DNA of 64,000 nucleotides from Rhizoclosmatium globosum (GCA_002104985.1 MCGO01000006.1:1-64000); one strand, 5' to 3'. Shown: positions 10,389 through 22,764, counted from the first letter of the stretch. Numbers and translations: made by a program. The notes: generated from the letters alone by a model not told the origin.

Positions 10389-13300
10389 ATGGACGAATTC
10401 TTCACCGTTGCCGCCGACACGGACGCCCTTGTCGCCGCCCGAAAGCCCCGCCACGTCGACGCGCGGCTCAAACTGCGCCGGTCGGCCCGCCTCGCCGCCA
10501 CGTCGCCCACCGCAACTTCGCCGCCCTCAACCGCGCCGCACTTGACCCAATCACAAGCCAAAGCCCACGCCCAAGCCCAAACGCTGCGCCGCGGCAACGG
10601 CGAAAGTTTTCTTGACGAGCGCCGCAGAAAACTCGAGCAACGAAACAGGCACGTCGACGATGTCAAACGCGCTCACCAATCCAGAAAGTCTGTCCTCGAT
10701 GCAGATGCAGAATTCAGACTCAGAGAAAAGTCCGAGAGAGCTGAGAAGAATAGGGCTCTCTTGATTGATACGCAGGTCTGTGCCGAAGTCTAGAATTCCA
10801 TGGAATATACCCTTCTTACCTCCAACACCAACAGGTCAGAAACAATGCATCAAGAGTTCAACGCGCAAAACAAATTGCTGCTCAGCATAAAAAGAATTCA
10901 GCGGAAAAGACCTCGTCGCTGCGTCAGGACTTGGAAGATAGGTTTGTTGTGATTGAAAGCCGCACAATTACCAATCACCATCCGTCATCAGACTCCGTGC
11001 TTCCGAAACTCGTCGGCGCCAGCTTCAATCAGTCCCACGTTCACGTCTCTTGTCGTCAAGCGAAACTGTATCACTTATCAAAAACGTCAATCCAAAAGAA
11101 ACTGAGCGCATCCAACAAGCTTCTGCAGCTGCCATCCAAACATGGTGGAGGCTCAAAAATGCTAAGAGAGTTGTCGAAGAATGGAAGAAGGGGATTTGGA
11201 TCTCATGAAAGCCAAAATGATGGCCTTCGACCGTCTGATTCGTATTGTTCAATCCAAGCAGGTCATTAAGGGTGCAACAACTGTTATCAATTACTTGAAG
11301 TCTTTTTCATCGTTGGTGAGTTTGGACGGACCTGAGACTCAAGGTCAAAAACTAATCATCCTAATGCAGTCTCCGGCAACCGTAACGGTTGCATGGAAAA
11401 ATCCGGCAAGAGTCTTTCTCAGCTTGTACATGATAGTTGCCCACACCAAAGAAATTATGCCGTCCATGGGAGAAGATGAAGAGGTTTGTTTGGAAGGGTT
11501 TCTGCTATAATTGATCTAACCACTTCAATCAAGGCTGTGAAGAAAGTCGCTACAGAGTTTTTGACCAAGTTCGAAGCATTTATCACCACAACAAGCACCC
11601 AAAACAAACACTTTTCCGTTCCAAATGTGATGGATCTCCTCTCCACCTGGATCTTATACTACAACAAGTTTGAAACTTGGAAGGAACGAGATACTTTGAA
11701 AATCGTGGACGGCCTCATTGCTCACTATCTTGAACTTGAAAATCTGTGGCTCTCCGTGAAAGACCAAATCGACGCGGATGTTCAATGGAAACCTCGAGTG
11801 GAAGAGCAACAGCATCAAATTTTCGGTAGACTTCAAAAGTTTGGGGCAAAAGCTATGGATCGGTTTACGGCTGCGAGGAGAGAACTTCACGCTCAGTTTG
11901 GAATTACAGACGATGATGAGTTGGCTGATGGAATGAACCAAATGTCTGTTGATGAATTTGGCCACAGCAGTGGAGATGAATCAAAGATCAAACAACGAGG
12001 TGTTGCCGTTCCTGGTATTCGAATTGGCCGGGACACTGACAGATCAAGTTCCCCTTCTCCGTCTCCATCTCCATCAACCTTGTTTTCCACAAGTCCTCAA
12101 AAATTTCCTGGACGTATTCAACAAAGAATGGCAGCCACTGATTCTGTTTCTAAACCAAATGTTGTCGCACCTCAAACATCTTACGCTCGTCGGTCTACAA
12201 CTCCATCTCAGCGTTCAGCATCTTCTCGTGCAGCTTCACCGGCTAATGTAGAGCTTCCTCAGAAACCAGAAGCCGAAACTCCTCGCTTGTCAACCGCCCC
12301 ATCAAGCGAACGTCTCACAGGTTTCCCCGCATCAACCCCAGGATTTGGTGATCTTTTGACAAACGAAAAACTGGCACACGAGTTGACGTTAGATCCTGAA
12401 TTCAGTTTGAAGAAGCCTGAACTGAGTGAATTGGAAACCCAAGTTCGAGCAATGGCTCGTAAGGCCTTCTTTGAACAAGTTACTCAAGAGTTTGCGCGTG
12501 GAAACTATGGAACGCATGTTCCTGAGTTCCTGAAAGATATTAAAGATCAGTTGATGTCCATGGTCTCGGAAAAAGGAAAGATCGCAGCAGAAATTCAAGA
12601 AGCGCTTGACATGGACTTTATTACCCACCAAATCAAAAACAAAACTCTCAATCTCCCTTCAATTATGCAATTCATTGTCTCCAAGATGGCTCAACTATGT
12701 GCCCCACTTCGTGACGCCGCAATCCGAAACATAACATCTGACTTGACTGATGCAAGATCTGGAACCGATTTTGTCCCAATATTTGATCAGATCCTTCTCG
12801 TACTGGATGATATGAAGCTCGACCTTGCAAATTACAGACTCCAAACTCTCCGCCCTCACCTGAAAACTCAAGCTGTCGAGTACGAGAAGTCCAAATTCAA
12901 AGAAAGCCTTGCAGCAGCTCGAAAGCAGTCTGGTGCTAACAATGACGTTCCAATCGCCGCTCTTCTACCACGCACAAAAGCATGGCTGGCGCAAACTACT
13001 CAAGCAAAGATCCAAACAGCTCGTGAACGTAACCCTGAAAACATTGATTTACCCGAAAACCGCGTACGATACACAGACATTCTCCACGATGCGTTACTCG
13101 GACTTGTGTTCTCCAACACTGCTGTCACACCAGACACTATTGCTGAAACGCTTGTCATGGACGGTGCCAGAGTCTTTGCGTTTCAGAATGAAGGGCAACT
13201 CATTGTAATTGTCAGTGCGCTGTTAATGCTTGTGCAAAACATTGTCAGTGAAGGAAGGGGAGATAAAGGGTTCTTGAACGCATTGAAGGATCGACTTGTT

Positions 13301-13714
13301 GCGCTATTGAAGGCGCCTGAAGGGTTGAGCGTTGAGAACCTAGCGTTGGAGATTATTTCTAGTTGTGAAGCGTTAGTGATTGATAAAAAACGTGGGATGT
13401 TGAGGGCGACGGGACGAGACTCGAGTGTTGTAGAGGGGCTGGATGAGACAAGGAAAGGATTAATTCGGAATATGGTGGACAAGACGTTGTCGACAAAAGA
13501 TCCTGTGTTTGGTCTTTTGAAGCGACGCGTTCAGGCTTGTATTAAGGCTCATGTCGTGAGTGGATCATTTAAACGTGAGGGGCTCGATAAGGCTGGATTG
13601 GATGTGGTTCGTACAGAGTTGGAGGCGTTCAGTTATCGAGTCGCTATTTGGGTTCGCTATAACGGAGAAGTCTATGGTGAATGGTATGATGATATTTTGA
13701 AAGACCTCATTTGA
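10389..13714 (+). CDS. T-complex protein 11 (TCP11/SOK1) family protein with IQ motif
   Basis: Exons are 10389-10775, 10835-10941, 10992-11315, 11370-11483 and 11534-13714. They give about 1,037 residues if one base is restored in the G run near 11192. A basic, coiled-coil N-terminus rich in Arg/Glu is followed by an IQ-like helix (SAAAIQTWWRLKNAKRVV). A Ser/Pro-rich linker (about 12040-12320) precedes the C-terminal TCP11 domain, recognised by QLCAPLRDAAIRNITSDL, DDMKLDLANYRLQTLRPHL and YEKSKFKESLA. Mammalian TCP11 acts in sperm and is linked to cAMP/PKA signalling. Yeast SOK1 was found as a suppressor of PKA loss. The neighbouring divergent gene is a PKA-like (AGC) kinase relative, so a shared role is plausible but is inference. 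Confidence 0.82.
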
Positions 13715-13782
13715 TTTATAGTCGACTTGGTTGTTTAATTGCTTGTATGTGTTCATTGGAAAATAGTATAATATATTTATTG

Positions 13783-14781
13783 TCAGCATTCGTAAATTGG
13801 GTGCTGAGGTAGAATCTTTGCATTATAAAACAAAATCATACACTTATTGCAAAGTATCTCAATGTCCTGTGGGGATCGTAAATGAGTGTCAGCGAATTCA
13901 CTTTCTCCACCCCAAGCATCGTGCGGCCAGAATCGAGTCGCGCTCTTGCCCAATTTATCGAATATTGACGAATGGAATACCATGGCATTAAAATCCATAG
14001 GATATTTGCGACCTCCATATGCATGAATCTTCTTTTTCCCATCTTCTTCCGCGACAAATTCCATCAACCCGTCGTGAATGTGCCCCAGACCCACAATTGG
14101 AAGCAACGCAAACTTTTTGACGTTGTAGCACAGATGGAATCCTTGAGCGAGTGCATAGCCATCGTCATCCAAAGGATGCATAATTCCGTGAAAGTTGAAC
14201 GCCCGCGTCAATTCCACAACGTATTGCATCATAGCGTTCTTTTGAGAGTTTCCAAACGACTTAGTTGGGCCGTACGCAAAGTACACGAAATTGATCTTGG
14301 AGCATTTGAGGAGGGATAACAGCTCTGTATCGATTTCAGATGAATCTTCTACAATAACCCATACGATTTGACGGCATTTTGTAGTTTCGACGCAGTGAAA
14401 TTCGTTGTCTTGTTCCTGCAGCTTGATTTGAGCTATATGTCTGCCAAAGTAGCCCCTTCGATCTGCTCGCCAGTCATTTCGCTTAAACGTGGCAGTAAGA
14501 AGGAAGAGCGTATCCTTTGTTGTATCGAAACCGTTTGAAAATCCAATCGCGAATGAGTTATTTGGGTTCGGTTGATTGAGGTTGTCAATTAAGACATCTG
14601 CTGTTGTTTGATTCAGAGCTTCGTGGAGGGATGTCATCTTCTTCAGAGTTTGGTGAGTCCATCTGTACATTGCATGTTCTGGGATTACGCCGTTGTTAGA
14701 GATGTTATTGGAGTCGTCGGATTGGATATTGGGCGGCACCCGAGACAAGATGTTTAACAGAAGCCAGCAAGACCCCATCAT
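13783..14781 (-). CDS. GT43-like glycosyltransferase, short form without epimerase
   Basis: The open frame is 332 residues and ends at 13783. It matches the C-terminal third of the two large fusion genes at 17321-20846 and 24779-28237. Shared marks are IGFSNGFDTTKDTLFLLTAT, WRADRRGYFGRHIAQ, VIVEDSSEID, FAYGPTKSFGNSQKNA, the DDDGYAL metal-binding motif and the C-terminal Cys-rich end (CNKCMILFYN). The overall order of VEDS, acidic DDD and LLPIVGLG fits the beta-glucuronosyltransferase family GT43. The N-terminus is a hydrophobic anchor. The in-frame sequence upstream (RLSVLALVVIV) extends it to a TAG acceptor, so a tiny 5' exon near 14891 is possible. Predicted to be a type II Golgi membrane enzyme. 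Donor and acceptor are unknown. Confidence 0.68.
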   Translation of the reverse strand: MMGSCWLLLNILSRVPPNIQSDDSNNISNNGVIPEHAMYRWTHQTLKKMTSLHEALNQTTADVLIDNLNQPNPNNSFAIGFSNGFDTTKDTLFLLTATFKRNDWRADRRGYFGRHIAQIKLQEQDNEFHCVETTKCRQIVWVIVEDSSEIDTELLSLLKCSKINFVYFAYGPTKSFGNSQKNAMMQYVVELTRAFNFHGIMHPLDDDGYALAQGFHLCYNVKKFALLPIVGLGHIHDGLMEFVAEEDGKKKIHAYGGRKYPMDFNAMVFHSSIFDKLGKSATRFWPHDAWGGESEFADTHLRSPQDIEILCNKCMILFYNAKILPQHPIYEC

Positions 14782-15435
14782 GACTATTACAACAAGCGCG
14801 AGGACTGACAGACGTGTGTTTCGTAACCGCTATCAACGCAAAAGGTATATTGAGTTTAAAGTGATGCCAATGCAGTCAAAACACACAGACCATGGTATGT
14901 ATATATTAATGTAGGGGAGCTTTCAATATTGAGAAATCTGCCCAACTGGATTTAGAGGTGCAAGTAGAGAGGGCTGTCAGTTCTGTTTTTGGAACTTTCA
15001 GCTTCAGATTCTCAAATCTCTGCCGAGGTCAGATATCAGGAACGATACTGTATTCATTCTAGTCATTATGTACATGTAAATGGAAAGGCCTAAAGGCTTA
15101 TTTCTGCTATATACGTTCGTTGGTTTCAAAAACGAAACAGAATGAATCAGGCCGCATTGCACGAATTCAAAGGTGAAAAAAGATGTTCTATAATCTATGT
15201 AACATTAAGATTGATAAAGACTCCGATCAAGGCCAACCTAATCACTGGCAATCCGTCGCTGTCATGAAGGAAGATAAAACACAAAGAAAGGATACTCTTC
15301 GTATAAAAATAGTAAGAGTGTGACAGAAAGGTCGAGAAGCAAGGCGCAAAGAGGCGCGTGTCAACATTCTTCCCCAACCTTTTGAACTCAACAAAGGAGG
15401 CGTCCCCACCAACAACCAACGACCACCGTTGACAG
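14782..15435. other. Divergent intergenic region without a clear gene
   Basis: About 650 bp between the GT43-like gene (minus) and the bHLH gene (plus). It may contain a very short first exon of the GT43-like gene: an ATG at 14893-14891 on the minus strand, followed by GTCTGT. Nothing else was recognised. Confidence 0.35.
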
Positions 15436-17208
15436 ATGAACCACTTTGGCAGCAGCGAATCCGAGCCAAACGAGTATCCGATGTTTGACAAGCTCGGAGA
15501 TGCGGAGCTTGCGCGGCTTCTGTCGCTTGGCGGCGACCTGCTTTCTGGTCCGCCGCCGCCGCACTTCCAAGCCCAAGTCCAAGCGCAAGCCCACGCAAAC
15601 TCTTCTTTGGCAAACTCCGGCGATGTTCAGATTGGCGGCATGTCGTCGCACTTGTTTGGCGACGGCAGCTCTCTCTTTGGAAGCAACAACCACAACATCC
15701 ACAGCCTCGGCTCGGACCACAACAGCAACAGCAACTTCCTTTCTCTCATGTCGCCGTACATCAACATGGGCTCGTTTGGAGAAGACTCGGAGGTGCGTGT
15801 TCTGGTGCACAGCCTGCTTCCACACTCTAAACCCACTGGCTTCTTTCTAGCAACTCCTCCTGACCCCTATTATATCTCCAGCAATGACCCCGAGCGTCGA
15901 CTTTGCAAATCTTAACCTTCATAATGGTTCATTCAGTCCCTTATCTTCACCAGCTCTTCGTCCTTCAACTCAGGCTGAATTGGCAGCTGGCTCTTCAACG
16001 AATCCTGGAATCAAACGAACATCGCGACGTACTTCTACTCATATTCTGCCCTCGGGTGCAGGCTCGTCTTCAGCGCCCGAACGGAAAAAGAAGGGTGTCC
16101 CCCGATCGCCTTACACAATTCCCCGTCAAGGACCATCAGGCGGCATTGATCCTCTCAGAATATCATCTCCCATCTTGAAACCCATTGCTCCCGCGAGACG
16201 AGCAAGTTCGTCCTTATCGCCCGAAGCAAATGATTCTCCTGGCACTGAAACTTCATCTAATGGCACCAGCAGTAATCCTGGTCCTTCCTCAACATCCTCG
16301 AAATCAAAAGACGCCTTATTCAAAGTTCCTCATTTACCTGCGTCTCGTATGGATGCCAATACCAACCCCAACTCGAAAACTGGCCGTCCATCTCCTGATT
16401 TTATGTCTGTAGAACCTAAACCTGAGGTCATTGACTCAGATGCACAACAATCTTTGTCGGCTTCTTCGTCCTCAGCTGGAAATGTGAATGCGGTTACACC
16501 CGGAATGTTATTATATCTCAGTGACGAACAAAAGGAATCTGCTCCCATGGAATTGTCATCTCCCTCGTCATCTTCAACAACAGGAAGCATTAATGGTCGT
16601 CGGAAAGGCAAAGAGAGGGAACTGAAGCCGCTTTTACCTGTCGTGCATTCCAGTTCGTAATCATTTTACCTTGAATCCCTCCACAACTAACGCTAAAACC
16701 TACCAAGCAGATGGCAAAGATGCAGTCAAAAAACTTACTCACAACAGCAACTACAAAAACATAATGGAGGGAGAGTCTGGGTACGTTTTAATCTACACTC
16801 ATGTTGTTTAAGTGCTCCGCCTCATTGTCAAGTCAAACCCAAACAGATTGATCGGATTTGACGCAACTGAAATGAGTATTGATATGGAATCAAAAAAGGA
16901 ACACCACAAAGTCTCTGAGCAGAAACGACGAGATTCAATGAAACAAAACTTTGATGGGCTGAAGTCGGTTCTGCCTCAATTTACAGACAAGAATCCAAGC
17001 AAAGAGAAAGTGCTTCAATTCTGTAAGTTATTTTTAATGGCTTGTTTCTAAGTTTATGAATTATGTTCAGCTCGTGAATATATCAAGGAACTAAGGAATC
17101 GAGTTGATGAGGCGGATAGAATCATGCAGAGAAAGAGGAGAGGGAAGAAGACAGGAGCGAACGATTCAACAACTGAAAGCTGAGATTGAGGCGTTGAAAA
17201 GGCGTTGA
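15436..17208 (+). CDS. bHLH-leucine zipper transcription factor
   Basis: The first exon is 15436-15792. The exon from 15851 carries a long Ser/Pro-rich region. Introns follow at 16781-16846 and 17023-17070. The join near 16660-16708 is not resolved, because the best frame needs a splice or a frameshift there. The bHLH basic region and helix 1 read EHHKVSEQKRRDSMKQNF, keeping the His-Glu-Arg triad that contacts the E-box. Helix 2 continues as FSREYIKELRNRVDEADRIM. After a probable one-base shift near 17140 the frame runs into a short zipper (TIQQLKAEIEALKRR) ending at 17208. The N-terminus has Gln/Ala and Asn/His-rich stretches. Dimeric E-box binding in the nucleus follows from the family. It lies between two GT43-containing genes, but no regulatory link is shown. 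Confidence 0.75.
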
Positions 17209-17320
17209 AGAATTTTGAAGTCTCTGTGCATTTATAATTAGTCGTCGTAGATATTTGAGCGATAAAAGTTGTTATTTTTGTCTTTGCAATTGTTTATTCT
17301 TTTTTAATTTCCAACTACTA

Positions 17321-20300
17321 CTAACATTTGTAAATCACATGCTCTGGTGCAATCTTCAAATTATAAAACAAATACTCGCACTTATTGCATGGAATCTCGA
17401 CTTCTTGGTGACTTTTTAAGTGCACTTCCGCAATTCACTCTCTCCAGCCCAGCCTGGGTGTGGCCAGAACAGTGTCAGGTCTCGATCAAGCTTGTCGAAA
17501 ATAGAGGAGTGGAATACGATAGCATTGTAATCGAAGGGGAACTTGCGGTCGGCTAATCCGGCGTGAACGACTACTTTTCCATTCTCGAGAGCAGCGTACT
17601 CGATGTTCTCTGGGCCGAGACCGACAATTGGAAGTAATGACCATTTCTTGACGTTGTAACACAGCTCGTAACCTTCAGCCAAACCGTAGCCATCGTCATC
17701 GACTGGGTGAACTGGACCATGGAAGTTGAACGCTCGAGTAAGTTCAACGACATACTGAATCAACGCATTCTTCTGAGCGTTTCCATAGTGCTTTGTAGGT
17801 CCATATGCAAAATACACGTACGAAATCTTGGAGCAACGCAATAAGCTTTCCACCTCTGGATCGATTCTATCAGAGTCTTCCACAATCACCCACACCAATT
17901 GACGACACGTTGAAGAGAATTGGCAGTGAATCGCGTTCGCTTCTTCTTGTCTCTTCATTTGAGTAATATGGCGACCCATAAATGCTCGACGGTCGGCTCT
18001 CCAGTCATCCAATGGACGTTTGAAAGTTCCAGTGATGAGGAAAAGAGTTTCTCTACTTGTGTCGAAACCGTTCGGGAATCCAACGGAGAACACATTGTGA
18101 GGGCGAGCTTGCAACTCATCCATAATCGCTTCGGCTTTTGGCTGATCGAGAAGTTCGTGGATAAGAAGCATCTTTTTCAGCGCCCCGCGAGACCATTCGA
18201 CTATCCCGCTTTCGGAGAGGTATCCCTTTTGAGGTGAAACATCGAGCAAGTTTGCGTCGCGACGTCCACCGGAACATTGAAGTGGCTTGAGTTGTCCTTT
18301 CGTCCAAATTTTAGGCATGATTTGTTGGATGTCGCAGATATCGAGGTAGCTTGGACATTGGGTCAAGTACATTGTATCATGTTTGTCGAGGTTTACTTTC
18401 ATTGGATCGGATCGTTCGAGGCAAACGGTGGAGTAAAGGCCACCAGATTTACAGGCATCCGCATGGCTTACGCAAGTTGTTGGGTGGTGGAATTTTACAA
18501 AACGGGCTGGGGCAGTGTCGTTGGCTCTCTCTTTGCATGGTTTGTCGGCAGAACATTCAGTCAAGAGGGTCTTGAATGTATCCAGCAAGTGAACTTCTGG
18601 CAGATCGGCAGAAGTCTTGAGTGAGCTGATCATGCGAACAGTTCTGGGGTTCGCTCGCAAGACATAATTAATGTCAGTGCCCTGAAATTGAGGCGATTAG
18701 CATTCAAAAACGAAGCCAGTGGAATCACTAACCAAAGATTCGCTCATCACAATATCAATGGTGGCAAACTTATCGTACGAGGATTGCACTTCTCGAAGAT
18801 ACGAAGTTGAAATTGATCCAACATGAACATCGACTCCTTTCTTTAAAATCCAGTTAGCAGCTTGCAACCGACTCAATCCACGATCTTTGTTGAATTCAGG
18901 ATCCACTTCGGAGATATTCCAACATGGCAAGTTCAAATTTTGACATTCCTGGTAGTTTGAGGCATCTGTTCCAACAATGTAATATTGAGATTTGCCGATT
19001 GCTACAAGAGAGTAAATATTGTTCAGCAGAAGTGTCCTAATTCTGTTGTTAGTAATTTGAAACGGCTAATATGCCACATACTTCTGGTTGATATCCTCTG
19101 CGTTTGGCATAAATACCAAACTGACAAATGGATTCGAGGGCTTGAGTCCAAAGAGGGACTCAAGCAAGGAATCTAAGCTCTTGTCCTTTCCGAACCAAGG
19201 AACAGCTTTTGCCCTATTTGGGATTTAGTGAATTAAGTGTAAGCAAAAACTTACCGAGCAGGCAAGAGCCAGGGAACCGAAATTGTAACTTCCTTATCCA
19301 CCCAAGATTGAGCGAAAATAGAACCCGCCATAGTCTCCTTCGCCACTTGCGACATTTCTGAAATAAAGTCCTTGTTTGGTTGATAACCCAAAACTTTCTT
19401 CATCTTGCAAGTATCCGCCAAAGTCGCCTTCAAATCATTCTTTCTCTCAGCAACATGAACCTGCTTAGGAGAGACCAAGTCCGCGACTTGCTTCACGGAG
19501 TAATCAATTCCAGTTCCCAAGTTGATAACTTCTCCGGTGACAGATGATTGTTGAGCAATGATAAGTCCTTCTGTGATATCTTTGACGTGGATAAAGTCGC
19601 GGGAATGGTCTCCCTTTCCTTCGATTGTAAGTGGTTCGCCGAGACCTGCCTGTTTGGCAAAGACTCCAGTCACAATAGCGTAAGCTCCCGTACTGGGCTG
19701 ACGTGGTCCGTACACCATGAAGAAACGCAATGAAACAGTTGGAACTCCGAATAAGTCGTTGAAAGTTCTCATTTGAATTTCTCCTTCATACTTTGAGGCA
19801 GCATATGGAGTCAAGAAATCGGGCTAACATGTGGATTTAGAAATGACAATCTGTTATACATTCTTAGGAACATACTGCGTCAGTTTCGGTGTTTGGCAGT
19901 GCGTTACGTCCATAGTATGTGGATGAAGCTGCATAAATAACTTTCTTGATTTTGCGCCGTCTCGCAGACTCTAATACATCTACGAAAATGCTTAATAAGA
20001 ATCAAGCCTCCAGAAACACTTACTCCAGGTTCCCAGAGCGTTTACTTCGGTACAGAACTTGGCCATTTTGGGACTCTTCAAACTGGGCAAAACTTTGCTC
20101 ATCGCCGCCAAATGATACACGTACTCTACTCCTTCCATTGCATTATATACGTCTGTAATATTCATAATATCTCCAAGGACGAATTCAAGGTTTTCTCGCC
20201 CAAGAGGGACGTTTCGGATGGATCCTGTTGCGAGGTTGTCAAAGATCCGTACTTTGTATCCGAGCTCAAGCAAGCGATCAGTGAGCTATATCGTATGGTT

Positions 20301-20846
20301 TAGAATCAGGACAGAAGAACGTTTGGCTGTCTCACAGTTGATCCAATGAATCCAGCTCCTCCTGTCACAAGGACATGCGTTCCTTTGACAGGCTGTCCGG
20401 CCGCACTATCAATCTTTAACTTTGAACAAGGATCGGCGAACCCGACTTTCTCTATTGAAGTGGATGCAGGTGCATCTGTGGTTTTCTGGTCGACTTCGAT
20501 TACATTTGGGAACGAGTCTTGGCCCTTTCCAGTTTGAATTTGCTGCTCGTCGGTTTCTTTGCTTGTGAGAAGGGCGAAATCGTATGAGAACAGAACGAAG
20601 CTGACGATGATTGCAACGACTAGAATGAAACGAACTCCGTTGGCCTGTGCGATGAATGTGGTTGTGGTTAGACAATAGTCGCCGGTTTTGTATTGTGAGA
20701 TAGTGGCGAGGACGGATGGTTCGGTGCAGGTTGTTGGGAGACTGTCAACAGTGCCTTCACTCCATATTGGTTGCTTGAATACAAGTCATCCTCATTTCCA
20801 TGAGCCCTGGAGAAATATAGAACAGTAAATGACGAGAACGCACCAT
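17321..20846 (-). CDS. Membrane-anchored NAD-dependent sugar epimerase / GT-like / GT43-like fusion protein, copy 1
   Basis: Eight exons (20846-20844, 20644-20336, 20285-20024, 19979-19876, 19823-19255, 19213-19082, 19042-18733, 18681-17321) give about 1,016 residues with one base restored near 17432. The N-terminal anchor is FILVVAIIVSFVLFSYDFAL. An extended short-chain dehydrogenase/epimerase follows, with GGAGFIGS (NAD), DNLATG, YHLAAMSKV, ASSTYYG, the catalytic YAASK and HSRDFIHVKD. Next is a domain resembling nucleotide-diphospho-sugar transferases (YYIVGTDA, LPCWNIS, GLSRLQAANWILKKGVDVHV), with the expected DxD replaced by GSIST. Last comes a GT43-like domain with VIVEDSDRID and DDDGYGL. 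A type II Golgi enzyme that epimerises and transfers a sugar is inferred. The ATG-only first exon matches the arrangement in copy 2. An alternative N-terminus using small exons at 20668-20954 cannot be excluded. Confidence 0.72.
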
Positions 20847-20975
20847 TTCGAGGTTGGCAACGGTCGCGTTGAAGTACTGTTTCTGAACTGGTTTCGCAGT
20901 ACAAGGACCTGTTCCAAAAATATCAAACAAACCAACTAACTTGAATGTATTCATGTCTTTCCTTCAATAATCAAT

Positions 20976-21801
20976 TCAATAAAACTCTCCCTTCAACTTC
21001 TTGTGCTGGTAACGTTGGACGCGATACTTGTAAGCAATGAATGCAGCCAAAGCCGTTGTTGCAACCAACGCTGCCTCTTCATTATCAGCCCAGTCTTTTT
21101 GGTGGTCCAACACTCCCTCAAGTCCCGAAGAACTCTTGGACGATGTGAATGTTGCAACGACTTTTCTTGCGATTCCAGCCCCAAGTGTGTTTCCACTGAA
21201 CAAAGAATTGAGAAACTTTCCGGCCTCAGTTGTAGCTTCTGCGTGCTTTGTAGCTTTGGTAAAGTAAAGCTTGAACTGCACTATTTCATTCTTTGGATTC
21301 ATTGGTTCTTGAGTGGATCCCCCAACGAATTCATTGACTAACCACTGGTACTTTCCGCGGGGGTGGAAAAGAGACCCAATGCATACACGTTTTTCCCTTC
21401 ATCGAGTGGGAAGTTGGTTTCAATCAAAGATGAAGTTGGTGTTTCAACTTTGAAACCGTAACGGCGAATGTCGTGTTTGTAGGGGTTCAATAAAGCGACC
21501 AATTGATCAGATGAGACAGAGGTCGCAATGATCTGAGGAGCCGCCTCTGAAAAGATGGGAAGCGTGGGAGGACTGGAAAGTAATGCTCCTGTTGGCTGAA
21601 GGAACCATTCTCCAAAAGCAGAAGCAATGAAGTTGATGGAGAAGTAAGGAGCCCCACTGGTGGCGCCAGTTACGTTGATTGTGGCATCTTGCTGTGTGAA
21701 CTTGAGCTTATTTGGCAAGTGCTCTGGCTCATCATAGGGACTTCACTCCCTTGGATAGTAGAGGTATCCCCATCAATGAGTTGGAGGGATTCGGAAGACA
21801 T
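20976..21801 (-). CDS. Conserved-looking protein of unknown function, possible C-terminal membrane segment
   Basis: From the ATG at 21801 (MSSESLQLIDGDTSTIQG) the frame must shift by one base near 21735 and again near 21350 to stay open to the stop at 20976, giving about 275 residues. The two joins read EVPYDEPEHLPNKLKF and PAE-x-YQWLVNEFVGG, which look natural. The centre has a beta-rich stretch (TINVTGATSGAPYFSINFIA) and the C-terminus a moderately hydrophobic helix (ALVATTALAAFIAYKYRV) before a basic tail. I do not recognise a family. It lies directly upstream of the first epimerase/GT fusion, same strand. Gene reality is supported by the length of the recoverable frame only. Confidence 0.5.
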
Positions 21802-21934
21802 TTTTGGTGAGAGTAATGATGGTAAAGCTTTTGAGTTTTGAGTGAGTTTTGATTGATAAAAAGTGGCAAGCGGCAAGCTTGTGAATTGTGAAGTTATGAC
21901 TGCTTGTGACCAATCAAATGTTCAACCTCGTCAT

Positions 21935-22764
21935 TTATTGAACAGCTCTGGCTACTTCACCCAAAGAAACAGAAGGACTAAGCTTACGACTTTGTCGGAC
22001 TCCAGCTTGTGTCACAACAGAGGTTCGTCGTACACTCTTGTCCTCAGATCCCACCTTTTCCGGTAGCTCAGGATGATGCTTGTTGATATTATGCCTTTGA
22101 AGATACTATCGGCATAAAATGTCAAAATTCAGAAATTCAATTTTGAATAATTATAACCCACATGTCCAAGCCACGCCAGTGGGTCACTCAACTCTTCCTT
22201 TCTCTTGACGCTTTTTAGCATTTTTTCAATGCCAGGTAGGAGTATTGGGAACACCTTTTCCTCCAGATAAGACGTTGGATCCTCAAAGTCTGTATTCAAT
22301 CCTCCAGTTGTAGGACGCGTGGAATTTGCTGTATGTGCTCCCGAGGAATTTGATGCACTGTTAGTCGTCAACGAGTGCTTACGCGGCGAATCAACTGTGG
22401 ATAACTCATCGTCTCGAATTTGGCTTCGACTGCGGCGGTGGTGTCGATGGTGATTGTTATGGTTGTGATGGCCATGATGATGGTGATGGTTTGAATGATG
22501 CGAGTGTGATAGGTCGAGGGTTTCCACAGGTTCCGAACAAAGACGCGTTTCATCAGTGACCAGTTTAGAAGTTTGCTCTGCTTCGCCTTCTATAACGTCC
22601 TTTGTTTCGTCTGTCTGTTTTGAGTTTGTTTCTATGGCTGTGACACTGTGACGCGCTTTCCCCGATGAAACGGCGTTGCGAGCTTGTCCGTTTACACCCC
22701 ATAGCCGCTCAAATTCTGCGTCCAACTCTTTTTCCTCAACTGGAAGGTCGGTGGGCTCTGCCAT
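21935..22764 (-). CDS. Dpy-30-motif protein, possible axonemal or complex-docking protein
   Basis: Exons 22764-22162 and 22105-21935, with an intron of 56 nt, give 257 residues with no frameshift. The N-terminus is acidic and the centre has a His/Asn repeat (about 22440-22510), a low-complexity tract. The C-terminal half holds a Dpy-30-type dimerisation motif: YLEEKVFPILLPGIEKML, then DPLAWLGHYLQRHN, with the intron inside it after WLGH. Dpy-30 and the related RIIa dimerisation/docking fold occur in COMPASS subunits, radial-spoke proteins and adenylate/nucleoside kinases of flagella. The long unrelated N-terminus argues against DPY30 itself. An axonemal role fits the zoosporic setting but is inference. 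Confidence 0.68.

Noticed and set aside
20668..20954. Possible separate small gene (MNTFKLVGLFDIFGTG...) upstream of the first epimerase/GT fusion
   Set aside because: The obvious splice (GTGCGT donor, CTCCAG acceptor) puts the second part out of frame; the region is better explained as leader/intron of the fusion gene, though not excluded.
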